NCBI RefSeq assembly: GCF_020696975.1 | Contig: NZ_JAJGBK010000012.1 | Span: forward strand, 1-60,610 | Source: Methanoculleus sp. | GTDB lineage: Archaea > Halobacteriota > Methanomicrobia > Methanomicrobiales > Methanoculleaceae | DNA length: 60,610 nt | Reading direction: 5' to 3' | Shown: piece by piece, positions 1 to 7,816 of the stretch | Layout: each line of letters begins with the position of its first letter | Position numbering within the stretch: the first letter of the stretch is position 1 | Made by a program: the position numbers and the translations under genes | The notes under the pieces: model-generated | Databases searched by the model: none | What the model saw: only the letters and a program-made list of their open reading frames with translations | What the model was told of the DNA's origin: nothing

Positions 1-58
1 TTGTTGTGTGGTACTGAGGTGCGAGAGCCCTCGGGAAGCGCAATTCGCTGCTATTACC
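1..58 (+). rRNA. rrf: 5S rRNA, 3' part (cut by window edge)
   Basis: Bases 2-58 are identical to bases 451-507, the 3' half of the complete 5S gene downstream. The copy ends with the same closing strand (gctattacc) that forms the terminal helix. The 5' half lies outside the window, so this is the end of an rRNA operon (16S-23S-5S order presumed, not visible). Base 1 differs from the second copy. Confidence 0.9.
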
Positions 59-112
59 GTCCTTCCATTGGAAGACTGTTCTCCTTATGACCTGCCCTGG
101 TAGATGGGTGGT

Positions 113-126
113 AAACATTAAATACC
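113..126 (+). promoter_or_regulatory. Probable TATA box for tRNA-Cys
   Basis: The AT-rich element cattaaatacc lies about 40 nt before the mature tRNA-Cys 5' end, in otherwise GC-rich DNA. A start site about 27 nt downstream would leave a short 5' leader for RNase P. A second AT-rich word (catatagg, near 138-145) lies too close to the tRNA unless the transcript starts inside it. Inference from spacing only. Confidence 0.4.
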
Positions 127-159
127 TGGGTGGCTAACATATAGGAGGTAACACGGTTT

Positions 160-231
160 GCCAAGGTGGCGGAGCGGCCACGCGGTTGACTGCAGATCAA
201 CTACACCCCGGTTCAAGTCCGGGCCTTGGCT
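160..231 (+). tRNA. tRNA-Cys(GCA)
   Basis: A 72-nt cloverleaf can be drawn. The acceptor stem gccaagg/ccttggc closes it, the anticodon stem-loop gttga-ctgcaga-tcaac carries anticodon GCA, and the T-arm contains gttcaagtc. The discriminator base is T (U), as expected for tRNA-Cys. No intron is present and CCA is not encoded. It lies between two 5S genes, so it is probably an rRNA-operon-associated tRNA. Confidence 0.95.
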
Positions 232-260
232 TCCATTCGGGCGCGAAGCGGCCGATTGGG

Positions 261-369
261 GAGAAAATCCCGTAGGGATTTTCGACTTTGGCTGGGCATC
301 CATCAGGATGGCCTGATGAGAAGAAAATCCATCTGGATTTTCGACTTCGACCGGGCATCCATCAGGATG
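261..369 (+). repeat. Two-copy tandem repeat, 60-bp period, with hairpins
   Basis: Two similar units of about 50 bp (261-310 and 320-369) recur with a 60-bp period. Each contains an aaaatcc...ggatttt inverted repeat followed by ttcgactt, then gggcatccatcaggatg, which is itself a small hairpin (catcc-atca-ggatg). The array fills the spacer between tRNA-Cys and the second 5S gene. It resembles a duplicated processing or spacer element. It encodes no plausible protein and there are too few units for a CRISPR. Confidence 0.75.
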
Positions 370-380
370 TTCGCTCACAT

Positions 381-507
381 GGTAATAGCGGCCATAGCAG
401 AGGGGAAACACCTGGACCCATCTCGAACCCAGCAGTTAAGCCCTCTCACGTGTTGTGTGGTACTGAGGTGCGAGAGCCCTCGGGAAGCGCAATTCGCTGC
501 TATTACC
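381..507 (+). rRNA. rrf: 5S rRNA (complete, second copy)
   Basis: A sequence of about 127 nt is closed by the terminal helix ggtaatagcg/cgctgctattacc. Internal 5S hallmarks are visible, including cccatctcgaac followed by agcagttaag in the loop B/C region. Its 3' half matches the partial 5S at the window start. It is separated from the rRNA operon by tRNA-Cys and the 60-bp repeats, so it is an extra 5S gene. Confidence 0.93.
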
Positions 508-1068
508 TCCCTTTACTCTGAAACCTGTTCTTCTATATCTTACCGTGCGAACGCAAGTTGTCTGTTCCTGATCGTCTCTTTTGCGTAACGCATTTTCCAC
601 AACAGTATATTCTACCTCCGAGCGGTAGCCGGCACGACCGGCTCCTCCCTTCCTGGCAGTATGCTGAAGGCCGCTCTCAAAACAGCGAACTGGATAGGGG
701 AATGGAAAGGCCGTTCCCTTCCATCCCCGTGAAACACTCATAGCAACCTTCCGGGACATCCGGCACGGTGCCCCGGGATTACTTCAATGGCAGAGGGTTT
801 CACACCATGCATGGATCTCAAGATGTGCCGCCACTGCGGTGGCACCATTCTATTTGTAGTATCTATTTATTATTTAACTTTAATCGTTTGTCAGGGTTAC
901 ATCATTTACCTGCTCCCCGGAGACCTGACAGGCTGCGAGAGCGGTGGTGACGGCCGTTCTTCCTGTACCCCGCCTTCACCCCTCACCACAGGGCCATCGA
1001 AGAGAGGTGGCGGGTTGCATCGTCAACGACCTTGCCGCCGCTTCGCCCGGTGCCGGCATAACCGGCAG
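508..1068. other. Gene-free spacer with an imperfect hairpin and AT-rich tract
   Basis: I find no convincing gene here; open frames are short and lack ribosome-binding sites. An imperfect inverted repeat (gtgccgccac-tgc-ggtggcac, 825-845) is followed by an AT-rich run (about 850-893) quite unlike its GC-rich surroundings. This could be a terminator plus promoter-like DNA for the preceding RNA genes. A perfect hairpin (tgccgg-cataa-ccggca, 1051-1067) abuts the stop of the next minus-strand gene. Confidence 0.5.
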
Positions 1069-1506
1069 TTATGCGATCGTGATCTGGGCTGCCGCCTCCT
1101 TCTCCTGCTGGAACGCCTCACTGAGTTCAAACAGGGTGCTCCTGCTGAGGTGACGCTCCGCCCGGGCAAAGACCCCGCCTTCTTCCGATGCGAAGTGCGC
1201 CTCCACATCCCCCCTCAGTTCGTGGAGTGCCGGCATCCAGGCATCGTCCCTGAGCGGGATCTTCTCAAACCGGATAAGCCTTTTACGAACCTCATCATGC
1301 TCCTCAAGCGACCGCTGGATCTCCTCCGGCACCACATCCCGGAGCCGTGCATACAGTGTAGCCTCCTCGGCATACATATGCCCGGGGAGCTCACGGCGGA
1401 GCGTAATACACCGGACATCCCGGGTCTCGGGGTTGCTCTCGAGTTCATCAAAGAGACTTCTGATGAGATCATGATCATCCTGGATCAGTTCAAGAATCTG
1501 TGGCAT
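1069..1506 (-). CDS. Hemerythrin HHE-domain protein 1
   Basis: A 145-residue, all-helical hemerythrin-like protein, expected to carry a di-iron centre in a four-helix bundle that binds O2, NO or iron. The expected ligand pattern is visible in order: QDDHD near residue 10, HMYAEE near 43, EEHDE near 68 and HFASEE near 103, matching the H...HxxxE...H...HxxxE spacing. The ATG start is preceded by GGAGG about 10 nt upstream. It is the last of three tandem paralogues on this strand, about 30% alike by eye. In a strict anaerobe an oxygen- or NO-scavenging role is plausible but inferred. Confidence 0.85.
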   Translation of the reverse strand: MPQILELIQDDHDLIRSLFDELESNPETRDVRCITLRRELPGHMYAEEATLYARLRDVVPEEIQRSLEEHDEVRKRLIRFEKIPLRDDAWMPALHELRGDVEAHFASEEGGVFARAERHLSRSTLFELSEAFQQEKEAAAQITIA

Positions 1507-1567
1507 ACATAGCCTGCCTCCGGGCGAGCAATAGGATGGATGACAGATAACAATTTCGCCGGATTAA

Positions 1568-1603
1568 CAAAAAACAGGGGCACCGGTGCCAGGCACCTGC
1601 CCG
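1568..1603 (-). terminator. Hairpin plus oligo-T terminator
   Basis: Read on the minus strand, a GC-rich inverted repeat (gggca...tgccc enclosing ggtg/cacc) is followed directly by cccctgttttttg. It lies just downstream of the middle hemerythrin gene and before the next one. It should at least attenuate read-through between the two. Confidence 0.5.
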
Positions 1604-1620
1604 TATGGTATACCTGCCGC

Positions 1621-2070
1621 TCACTGTGCCGCAACCGGCAGTGCGCTCCTCTTTGCCTCCTGGTACCGGGTGTCAAGGTCTGAGAGTTCGCTGCTCATCT
1701 TCTGCTGCATCTGGGGGAAGATATGCTCCTCCTCCTCGCTGATGTGGTGCTTCACGTTCTCCTGGATCACCGTTATCTTCGCCACCCAGACGTCTTCTTC
1801 CGATGTGGATGCATTATCGAGCTGGGAGAGCAGCGACTTGACCGCATTGTGCTCCTCGATTGCCTCAAGCGCCATGTCCCGCATATCCGACTCTCGCTCA
1901 AGCCTCGGATACAGGCTCTTCTCCTCCCCGATCATGTGCGGTATGAGGTTCTCCTTCAAGGAATTGTACGTCTGTTGCCGGTTGCTGATGCCCTTGCTTG
2001 AGAGTTCCGAGAGCAACGAGAGCACCATCTGGTGCTCCTGCTTCAGGGTGTCAATAACATTCTGCGCCAT
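1621..2070 (-). CDS. Hemerythrin HHE-domain protein 2
   Basis: A 149-residue hemerythrin-like protein starting MAQNVIDTLKQEH. The ligand motifs KQEHQM, PHMIGEEK, EEHNAV and HHISEEEEH are all present. I chose the internal ATG rather than an upstream start 12 codons earlier because the homologous third copy begins at the same place (MGQNILSLLRQEH) and a GTGATC element precedes it. It is the closest relative of the upstream copy and is followed by a probable terminator. Role as for the other two: a di-iron sensor or scavenger, function unproven. Confidence 0.85.
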   Translation of the reverse strand: MAQNVIDTLKQEHQMVLSLLSELSSKGISNRQQTYNSLKENLIPHMIGEEKSLYPRLERESDMRDMALEAIEEHNAVKSLLSQLDNASTSEEDVWVAKITVIQENVKHHISEEEEHIFPQMQQKMSSELSDLDTRYQEAKRSALPVAAQ

Positions 2071-2160
2071 CCCGATCACTTCCCTGCTCTGCAGGGAGGG
2101 CTGCATGGACCGATCCTGTATATATCAGTTGTGGCTGTCTCCGTCCAGGAGCCGCCGGGG

Positions 2161-2610
2161 TCACCTGAGCGGCACGAGGTGAGCCTTTCCCTTCGCCTCC
2201 TCGAACCGGTTGCCGATCTGGAGGAGAAGAGCAGCGTCCATCCTCTTCCTGGCTTCCGGGAAGACCACGTTCTCCTCCCGCTCGACATGGCTCTCCACGG
2301 CCTCCCTGACCTCCAGCATCGCACGGAGCCAGTTCTCCTCATCGTCCATGGAGGTACGGTTCAGCCGGTCCATGAGCGTGCGGATAGCCGTATGCTCCTC
2401 CCGTGACCCGGATACAAGGTCCCGGAGCCCCCGCCCTTCGAGCTCCGGATAAAAGACCCGTTCCTCTCCGGCCATATGCGGCAGGAGGTTGTTCTTCATC
2501 CGGTTGAACAACTCCTTGCGGTCACGGAGACCCTGTTGCTGCAGCTCGTCCAGTTGAGCGACCACTTTCGCGTGTTCCTGCCTTAATAGACTCAGAATAT
2601 TCTGCCCCAT
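2161..2610 (-). CDS. Hemerythrin HHE-domain protein 3
   Basis: A 149-residue hemerythrin-like protein, first of the three tandem paralogues in transcription order. Ligand motifs are RQEHAK, PHMAGEER, EEHTAI and SHVEREE. The start MGQNILSL was chosen over a 49-codon upstream extension because it aligns with copy 2 and has GGGGAGTG just before it. A T-rich element (ttttattt on the minus strand, near 2648-2656) could be its TATA box. The upstream extension would overlap the divergent permease promoter, which also argues against it. Confidence 0.85.
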   Translation of the reverse strand: MGQNILSLLRQEHAKVVAQLDELQQQGLRDRKELFNRMKNNLLPHMAGEERVFYPELEGRGLRDLVSGSREEHTAIRTLMDRLNRTSMDDEENWLRAMLEVREAVESHVEREENVVFPEARKRMDAALLLQIGNRFEEAKGKAHLVPLR

Positions 2611-2685
2611 CTGCACTCCCCATATGGCTCTCTCCCGGAGCCACATCAAATAAAAATGTATGGTCTCCCGGGCGCTGCTGGATAG

Positions 2686-2696
2686 CCATAAATTGA
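2686..2696 (+). promoter_or_regulatory. TATA box for leaderless permease gene
   Basis: The sequence gccataaattg is centred about 27 nt before the permease ATG at 2718. There is no Shine-Dalgarno sequence in front of that ATG. This is the spacing expected when an archaeal transcript begins at the start codon. Confidence 0.45.
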
Positions 2697-2717
2697 GCCG
2701 GCGCATAAAAGTATCAT

Positions 2718-4025
2718 ATGCCGAAAGAGGAACCGGACGCTCCCAATCCAGGGACAAAACTCCGGCGAGAACTCGGGCTCGCTGCCGTCACCCTCTCTGG
2801 TGTCGGGATCATCCTCGGGGCAGGGATCTACGCCCTCCTCGGGGAGGCGGCCGGCATGGCCGGCAACGCTGTCTGGCTGACGTTTACGATTGCCGCCACC
2901 ATCGCCGCGTTCAGTGCTCTCAGTTATGCCGAACTCTCATCGATGTTTCCCCACGCCAGCGCCGAGTTCGAATACGTCTCAAACGCCTTCGGGCGGAGGC
3001 TTGCCTTCGTCGTCGGGTGGCTGATCATCTTCTCCGGCGTCTTCGGGGCTGCAACCGTCTCGCTTGGGTTTGCCGGCTACTTCTCGGACCTCGTCGGCTT
3101 TCCAGTCCTCCCCTCCGCGGCCCTGATCATCATCCTTCTCGCCGGGGTCCTCTTCTCCGGTATCAAGGAGACCGCCCGGGTCGCCATCGCCCTGACCCTC
3201 ATCGAGGCCGCGGGTATCGTCATGGTCATCCTGATCGGCCTCCCGCATATCGGGCGGGTGGATTACCTTGAGATGCCGCAGGGGATCCCGGGCCTCCTGC
3301 AGGCGTCCGCGCTTGTCTTCTTCGCCTACATGGGGTTTGAGGAGATGGTGAAACTCTCCGAAGAGACCCGGAACCCGGAGCGGAACATCCCGCTCGCCCT
3401 GATCATCGCGCTTGCCATCTCGATTCTTCTCTATGTCCTGGTCTCGCTCGCCGCCGTCTCGGTCGTCAGCTGGGAACAGCTCGCCGCTTCACGGGCCCCC
3501 TTCGCCGATGTCGCATCCGTCGCCCTTGGTCCTGCGGCGTTCACCCTTATCTCCGTCATCGCACTCTTTGCCACGGCAAACACCGCCCTTCTGATGATGA
3601 TGGCGTCGTCCCGGATCATATACGGCATGGCAGCCTCGCTCTCACTCCCGCCGGTCCTTGCCCGGGTGCACCCCCGGACGCGGACGCCCTGGACGGCCAT
3701 CATCGCCGTTGCGCTCGCTTCTATGGTTTTCCTCTTCGCCGGCGAGATCGATTTCGTCGCGAACGTCACCAACTTCACGCTCTTCGTGACGTTCATCGTC
3801 ATCAACGCGTCCGTCATCCTGCTCCGCTACCGTGCGCCGGGCGCGGTCCGGCCGTTCCGGATCCCCGGTGCGATCGGGCTCCTTCCGATCATTCCGGTCG
3901 TCGGCATCATCTCCTCTCTCTTCCTCCTCACCCAGCTGGAACCCCTGGTGCTGCTCCTGGGCGGGGCCCTGGTCGCTCTCGGTGCAGGGATCGCTTTCGT
4001 CGGGGATTGGCGCCCGGGTGCCTAA
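2718..4025 (+). CDS. APC-family amino acid permease
   Basis: A 435-residue integral membrane protein of the amino acid-polyamine-organocation superfamily with about 12 hydrophobic segments. The first helix carries the family signature VGIILGAGIYALLG near residue 30, and a second conserved stretch GFEEMVKLSEETRNPERNIP follows near 210. It probably imports or exchanges amino acids; the substrate cannot be read from sequence. It converges on the ACT-metallohydrolase gene with stop codons overlapping by a few bases. A second, different permease lies at 51717. The start is apparently leaderless. Confidence 0.88.
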   Translation: MPKEEPDAPNPGTKLRRELGLAAVTLSGVGIILGAGIYALLGEAAGMAGNAVWLTFTIAATIAAFSALSYAELSSMFPHASAEFEYVSNAFGRRLAFVVGWLIIFSGVFGAATVSLGFAGYFSDLVGFPVLPSAALIIILLAGVLFSGIKETARVAIALTLIEAAGIVMVILIGLPHIGRVDYLEMPQGIPGLLQASALVFFAYMGFEEMVKLSEETRNPERNIPLALIIALAISILLYVLVSLAAVSVVSWEQLAASRAPFADVASVALGPAAFTLISVIALFATANTALLMMMASSRIIYGMAASLSLPPVLARVHPRTRTPWTAIIAVALASMVFLFAGEIDFVANVTNFTLFVTFIVINASVILLRYRAPGAVRPFRIPGAIGLLPIIPVVGIISSLFLLTQLEPLVLLLGGALVALGAGIAFVGDWRPGA

Positions 4026-5554
4026 CTCCCCCTCACCTCTCGCGCCTGGTAGCGCTCGATAGGCCCGACCGCTTCCAGTCTCCCGTCCGAGAGGACTGAG
4101 ACAGCGCCGTGGCCACACGCGACCAGGCACCGGCGGCCGTGTAGGGCGAGTTCCTCATCCGTCTCCCGGACCAGTTCGAGCAGCGCCTTCCTCTCCTGGC
4201 GTGCGCATTCGCTGTCGACGTTGACCGACGTTACCAGGAAGTCAGCGAGCGAATTGTAGCGTTTCCGGTCCTCGTCGAGGCTCCCGAAGTTGATCAGCGT
4301 ATCGGCGGTGAAGATGATACCGTGATCGGGAGAGAAGAGGTAGACCTGGCCGTGCATGTGCCCGCCGAGAGACTCAAGGACCTCGAACTCGATATCGTGG
4401 ACCGTGAAGCGGGCAAGGATGGGAAAGATCGAGCGCGTGCCGATCGGTTCATCCGGGAAGAGTTCGAGGTCTTCCGGCGCCGAGAAGTGCGAGAAGAGGT
4501 TGATGACGGTCGTGTAGACCTCCTCGAGGATTGAGGCCTCGCTGCGCGAGCCGTAGGCCCGGTTCGCCTGGCGGATGATCGCAAGCGACCCGGTGTGCGT
4601 ATACGCTTTTGCGGCAAAGAGCCCTCCGGCCCCGCAGTGGTCGGCGTCGGCGTGGGTGATATAGATCCGGTTGATCCGGGTGAGGTCCCCGAGGCCGTAG
4701 TGCTGGAACATCCGCACAGCGTCCTCGTGGTAGATCCCGTAACCGGTATCGATCATGACGGTCTCGTCCGGGGCACGGAGCAGGAAGATGTTTCCGCCGC
4801 CCGGCATCTGGAAGCAGAAGACCTCGACGTCGTCGCTCAAGCGGATGCGCTGGACGTCGGCGTAAAACCGGTCTTTGGTCGTGTTCTTGAGCGTCCTTCC
4901 TGTAGCAAGGATGCTCTCAAAGACCTCCCGCGGGTCCTGGCCGAGGCTGTTGAGTTCCTGGACGATGTGGTTGACGTCCTGCAGGAAGGAGAGGAGGAAC
5001 TCGTCCTCGGCCGTTCCGATCAGTCCCCGCACCGCCTGGGCGAACCTGACGTAGAAGACGGTATCGTCGAGCCTCTCGCCGGTCGTGTCGTACTCGATGA
5101 TCTCGAGGCGGTAACGTGACTTCAGCCGATCGAGCAGGCTCTCGACGATCGCGGTCTCTTCGACGTTCAGGCTGATGGTGACTTTGCCGGAGGAGCACCT
5201 CTGGTCGTCGAAGTCGATGTAGGCGATGTTCGCCCCCGCCCCGGTGATGTAGGTGAGAAGGTCGAAGAGGGACCCGGGCTCGTGGGGGAGGTATATGGAG
5301 AACCTGAGGAATCCGAGGGTGGGGAGCGTTTCCTGGAGGTAGCCGATGGCGTGGAGGTCTTCCTTCATCTGCGAGTAGGTCGCGGGCGTTGCGGTCACCT
5401 CAAAGAAGACCGTGGCGGGATCGATCCTGCGGTCGTACTGGATGCGGTTGATGTTGCCCCGGTAGGACTTGATGATCTCGGCCGCGCGGTGCAATGTGCC
5501 CGGTTCGTCGGGCATTCTGGCGACAAAAGAATATTTATCCACCCGATCTATCAT
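4022..5554 (-). CDS. ACT-ACT-metallo-beta-lactamase fusion protein
   Basis: A 510-residue protein with two N-terminal ACT-like domains (about residues 6-80 and 84-155; MPDEPGTL and LPHEPGSL mark the ligand-loop positions) joined to a metallo-beta-lactamase-fold hydrolase (about 240-480). Metal motifs are THADADH (300-306), a GGHMHG histidine, FTADT and a C-terminal GHG. The first motif reads HxDxDH instead of the usual HxHxDH. ACT domains usually bind amino acids, so a hydrolase or redox enzyme gated by an amino acid is inferred. A TATA-like element about 28 nt upstream suggests a leaderless message. Substrate unknown. Confidence 0.8.
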   Translation of the reverse strand: MIDRVDKYSFVARMPDEPGTLHRAAEIIKSYRGNINRIQYDRRIDPATVFFEVTATPATYSQMKEDLHAIGYLQETLPTLGFLRFSIYLPHEPGSLFDLLTYITGAGANIAYIDFDDQRCSSGKVTISLNVEETAIVESLLDRLKSRYRLEIIEYDTTGERLDDTVFYVRFAQAVRGLIGTAEDEFLLSFLQDVNHIVQELNSLGQDPREVFESILATGRTLKNTTKDRFYADVQRIRLSDDVEVFCFQMPGGGNIFLLRAPDETVMIDTGYGIYHEDAVRMFQHYGLGDLTRINRIYITHADADHCGAGGLFAAKAYTHTGSLAIIRQANRAYGSRSEASILEEVYTTVINLFSHFSAPEDLELFPDEPIGTRSIFPILARFTVHDIEFEVLESLGGHMHGQVYLFSPDHGIIFTADTLINFGSLDEDRKRYNSLADFLVTSVNVDSECARQERKALLELVRETDEELALHGRRCLVACGHGAVSVLSDGRLEAVGPIERYQAREVRGS

Positions 5555-5576
5555 GATTTTTATAGGTGGGCCGTCG

Positions 5577-5587
5577 TCCTATAAGCA
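5577..5587 (-). promoter_or_regulatory. TATA box for the ACT-metallohydrolase gene
   Basis: On the minus strand tgcttatagg is centred about 28 nt before the ATG, and no convincing Shine-Dalgarno sequence is present. A second AT-rich word (ctataaaaa) sits only 8 nt before the ATG and is too close to direct that start. Confidence 0.4.
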
Positions 5588-5647
5588 CCTTTTCTTGCGG
5601 CCCGGAAGGCCGGACGGGAAAAAGGGATCTCCCGGGGGTGATCCCCT

Positions 5648-7030
5648 CTACCGGTCTTTGCGCCGCAAAACGGCAGCGGCGAGTATGGCCCCGAGACCCG
5701 CGGCGGCGCAGAACCCGGGTGCCTCCTGCGGTGTCGCCGGGGCGCCCTGCATCTCGGCAACGAATGATCCCGGATCAGCGGGATCCGTGGGTGCCGTCTT
5801 CTGTCCCGGGATCATCGTCGGGGGAGGCTGTGCGGTGAAGGCAAAGTAGTAGACGTTCCGGTTATCGGAGCCGATCGCCAGGTAGTCTGCCGGTGATGAG
5901 AGCGTGATCCCGGTGACGGTGCAGTTCTCACCCTTCGGGCCCATGAGCCTGTCGAACGTCCACATTCCCGCTCCGGCACTGTTTAAGAGGTGGGTGTAGC
6001 CTCCGGCCGTCCCGGCGCCGATGGTGGCGCCGCGGGGACCGAGGCAGAGGGCGTTGATCGGTCCGTCACCCGTCCATACTACGGTCCCCTTCCCTTTGCT
6101 GTCCAGCAGGAGGACCGCGGACCCGGCGGTTCCGGCGGCAACAGTGGTTCCTCCGGCGGCGATTGAGACGCTCTGCACGGCACTCCCTGCATCATAGGTC
6201 CAGAGCAGATCTCCCCGGGAATCGAGGAGACTGATATTGCCATCACCCGTCCCTGCCGCCACGAGCGAACCGTCCGCACTGGCCGCGACAGCGTTGACGG
6301 GGCTTCCAAGCGATCTCCTCCAGAGGAGGCCTCCCCGGTCGTTGACGAAGAAGACGTCCCCTGCAGTGGTCCCTGCAACGCTGTAATTTCCATCAGAGGA
6401 TATATCTGCCCCGAGCACCGTGTTTCCCGCCTCTATCGTCCAGAGGGTCTGGCCGCCCGAATCAAGCATCACAAGTTGGTCTCCGGCTCCTCCTGCAATG
6501 ATGCTTCCCCCGGCAGAGATCCCGATCCCGGCGACCGGAGCGCCGAACCCGGAGGTCCAGAATGGCGTGCCGTTGCTGTTTAAGAGCGTGATATTCCCGC
6601 CTGCGCTACCGACCGCCACGGCAGACCCGTCGGCCGGCATATCAATCGTTGTTACTGCATCCGGGAACGTGTGGGTCCAGAGCAGGGTGGCAGTGCGGGA
6701 GCCTCCTCCTCCGGATCCGGAGGAGGCGATCCTGGTTCCATCTCCAGATCTGCCTCCGTTCCCATCTCCGTTTCCGCCTCCATTCTCACTCCCGTTCTCA
6801 TTTCCACTCCCATCTCCGCCGTTGAGGTAGAGCCTTGTCTCGACCTGCACGCCTTTCTGTGGCGTACCGATGGTGCCGTCAAGGCTGTGTGCCTGGCCTA
6901 TCCCGACGATAAGGCAGAGCGTGATGAGGCACGCCAGGATCATCCCGGATCTGCGGTGCCCTGACGGTTTAGTTCGCTTAAATTGACTCTTATTGAATAT
7001 GGGGGCCGAATAGCCCCTTATCTGGGTCAT
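5648..7030 (-). CDS. Secreted beta-propeller (PQQ/WD-like repeat) protein with PGF-CTERM-like anchor
   Basis: A 460-residue exported protein. A hydrophobic segment (about residues 30-46) follows a basic N-terminus. Residues about 70-110 are a Gly/Asn/Asp/Ser-rich low-complexity linker. From about 112 there are seven or so propeller blades, each with a variant of LLWTxxxG...GxxVAAGTxxGxIxLLDS. The C-terminus, a PGF motif followed by a hydrophobic run and RRK, matches the PGF-CTERM pattern cut by archaeosortase A, which replaces the tail with a lipid anchor. It is therefore probably displayed on the cell surface. The ATG has a TATA-like element (attaaatacc) 28 nt upstream. Confidence 0.8.
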   Translation of the reverse strand: MTQIRGYSAPIFNKSQFKRTKPSGHRRSGMILACLITLCLIVGIGQAHSLDGTIGTPQKGVQVETRLYLNGGDGSGNENGSENGGGNGDGNGGRSGDGTRIASSGSGGGGSRTATLLWTHTFPDAVTTIDMPADGSAVAVGSAGGNITLLNSNGTPFWTSGFGAPVAGIGISAGGSIIAGGAGDQLVMLDSGGQTLWTIEAGNTVLGADISSDGNYSVAGTTAGDVFFVNDRGGLLWRRSLGSPVNAVAASADGSLVAAGTGDGNISLLDSRGDLLWTYDAGSAVQSVSIAAGGTTVAAGTAGSAVLLLDSKGKGTVVWTGDGPINALCLGPRGATIGAGTAGGYTHLLNSAGAGMWTFDRLMGPKGENCTVTGITLSSPADYLAIGSDNRNVYYFAFTAQPPPTMIPGQKTAPTDPADPGSFVAEMQGAPATPQEAPGFCAAAGLGAILAAAVLRRKDR

Positions 7031-7221
7031 GGTGTGCAGTGATATGAAGCGGTGGTATTTAATGATATCTGCGTGATGGTATGGATTATGCCTCTTTTTT
7101 ATTCATCATTGGGTATTATAATCCGGCTTCAGTCACGAAGCGTTGCCACAACGCATCGGCCGGTGCGAGAAAGGGTAACTGCTCATGCCTCCGGTCCTGG
7201 AAGAATTAAGATAATGGCCGG

Positions 7222-7728
7222 TCAGGCCGGTCCAATCATCGGGCGCACCGCCCGTGCCCAGGCACGGATGGCCTCCCAGTTTCGGAGATCCCCTGTTTTT
7301 GTCCGGATGAGCTTGATGATTGTGCGGTCTGCAAAGGAGAGGCGACCGGTATCGAGTCCTCCCGAAAAGAGACCGATATCGACGGGCTTTACAAGCATCC
7401 GGACCTGGTCCATCGATGCTTCCGCCTTCTTGAGGAACTCGGGATTCCCCTCTTCGACCGTGAGCCCCACGGCAAAGAAGGCGACCGGGATGCTGCGGAG
7501 GAGCTGCTGGTAGCGCTCGATGAAGACCTGAGATTCCGGGAGCCATTTCCCCATATATATAGGGCTCCCGATGATGGCCGCGCGGTAGGGGGAGAGGTCG
7601 CTGACCTCGTTCGCCGGGCGCACATCAACTTCGTCGCCGGCCTTCCTGAGTTCATCCCCGATCGCTTCCGCCACCTCTGCGGTCGAGCCGTAGCGGGAGG
7701 CATAGGCAACAAGAATCTTATCTGCCAT
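7222..7728 (-). CDS. Flavodoxin-domain protein (HemG-like)
   Basis: A 168-residue flavodoxin-fold protein. The FMN phosphate loop reads YASRYGSTAEVAEAI at residues 9-23, and GSPIYMGKW at about 57-65 is typical of the HemG/menaquinone-dependent protoporphyrinogen oxidase branch. It probably transfers electrons through bound FMN; the partner is unknown. The ATG at 7728 was preferred to an in-frame GTG six codons upstream because the fold begins immediately (MADKILVAYASR). GGTGAG lies upstream at a long spacing. Confidence 0.82.
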   Translation of the reverse strand: MADKILVAYASRYGSTAEVAEAIGDELRKAGDEVDVRPANEVSDLSPYRAAIIGSPIYMGKWLPESQVFIERYQQLLRSIPVAFFAVGLTVEEGNPEFLKKAEASMDQVRMLVKPVDIGLFSGGLDTGRLSFADRTIIKLIRTKTGDLRNWEAIRAWARAVRPMIGPA

Positions 7729-7816
7729 AATACAGTTATCTCTCACCTAACCGGTCTTAAACGTTGCCGGGTGGTACGGGTTATGTTCTTATGGATTGGC
7801 CTCCCCTATAGGTCCG

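Noticed and set aside
261-369. Possible CRISPR array
   Set aside because: There are only two diverged units of about 50 bp with a 10-bp gap, no regular spacers and no cas genes in the window.
787-1512. 241-codon open frame on the plus strand, starting with a CxxC motif
   Set aside because: Most of it is antisense to the first hemerythrin gene. The CRHC start is a short chance match in the spacer.
2161-2757. Longer start for the third hemerythrin gene (198 residues)
   Set aside because: The extra 49 residues do not match the paralogue and cross the divergent permease promoter.
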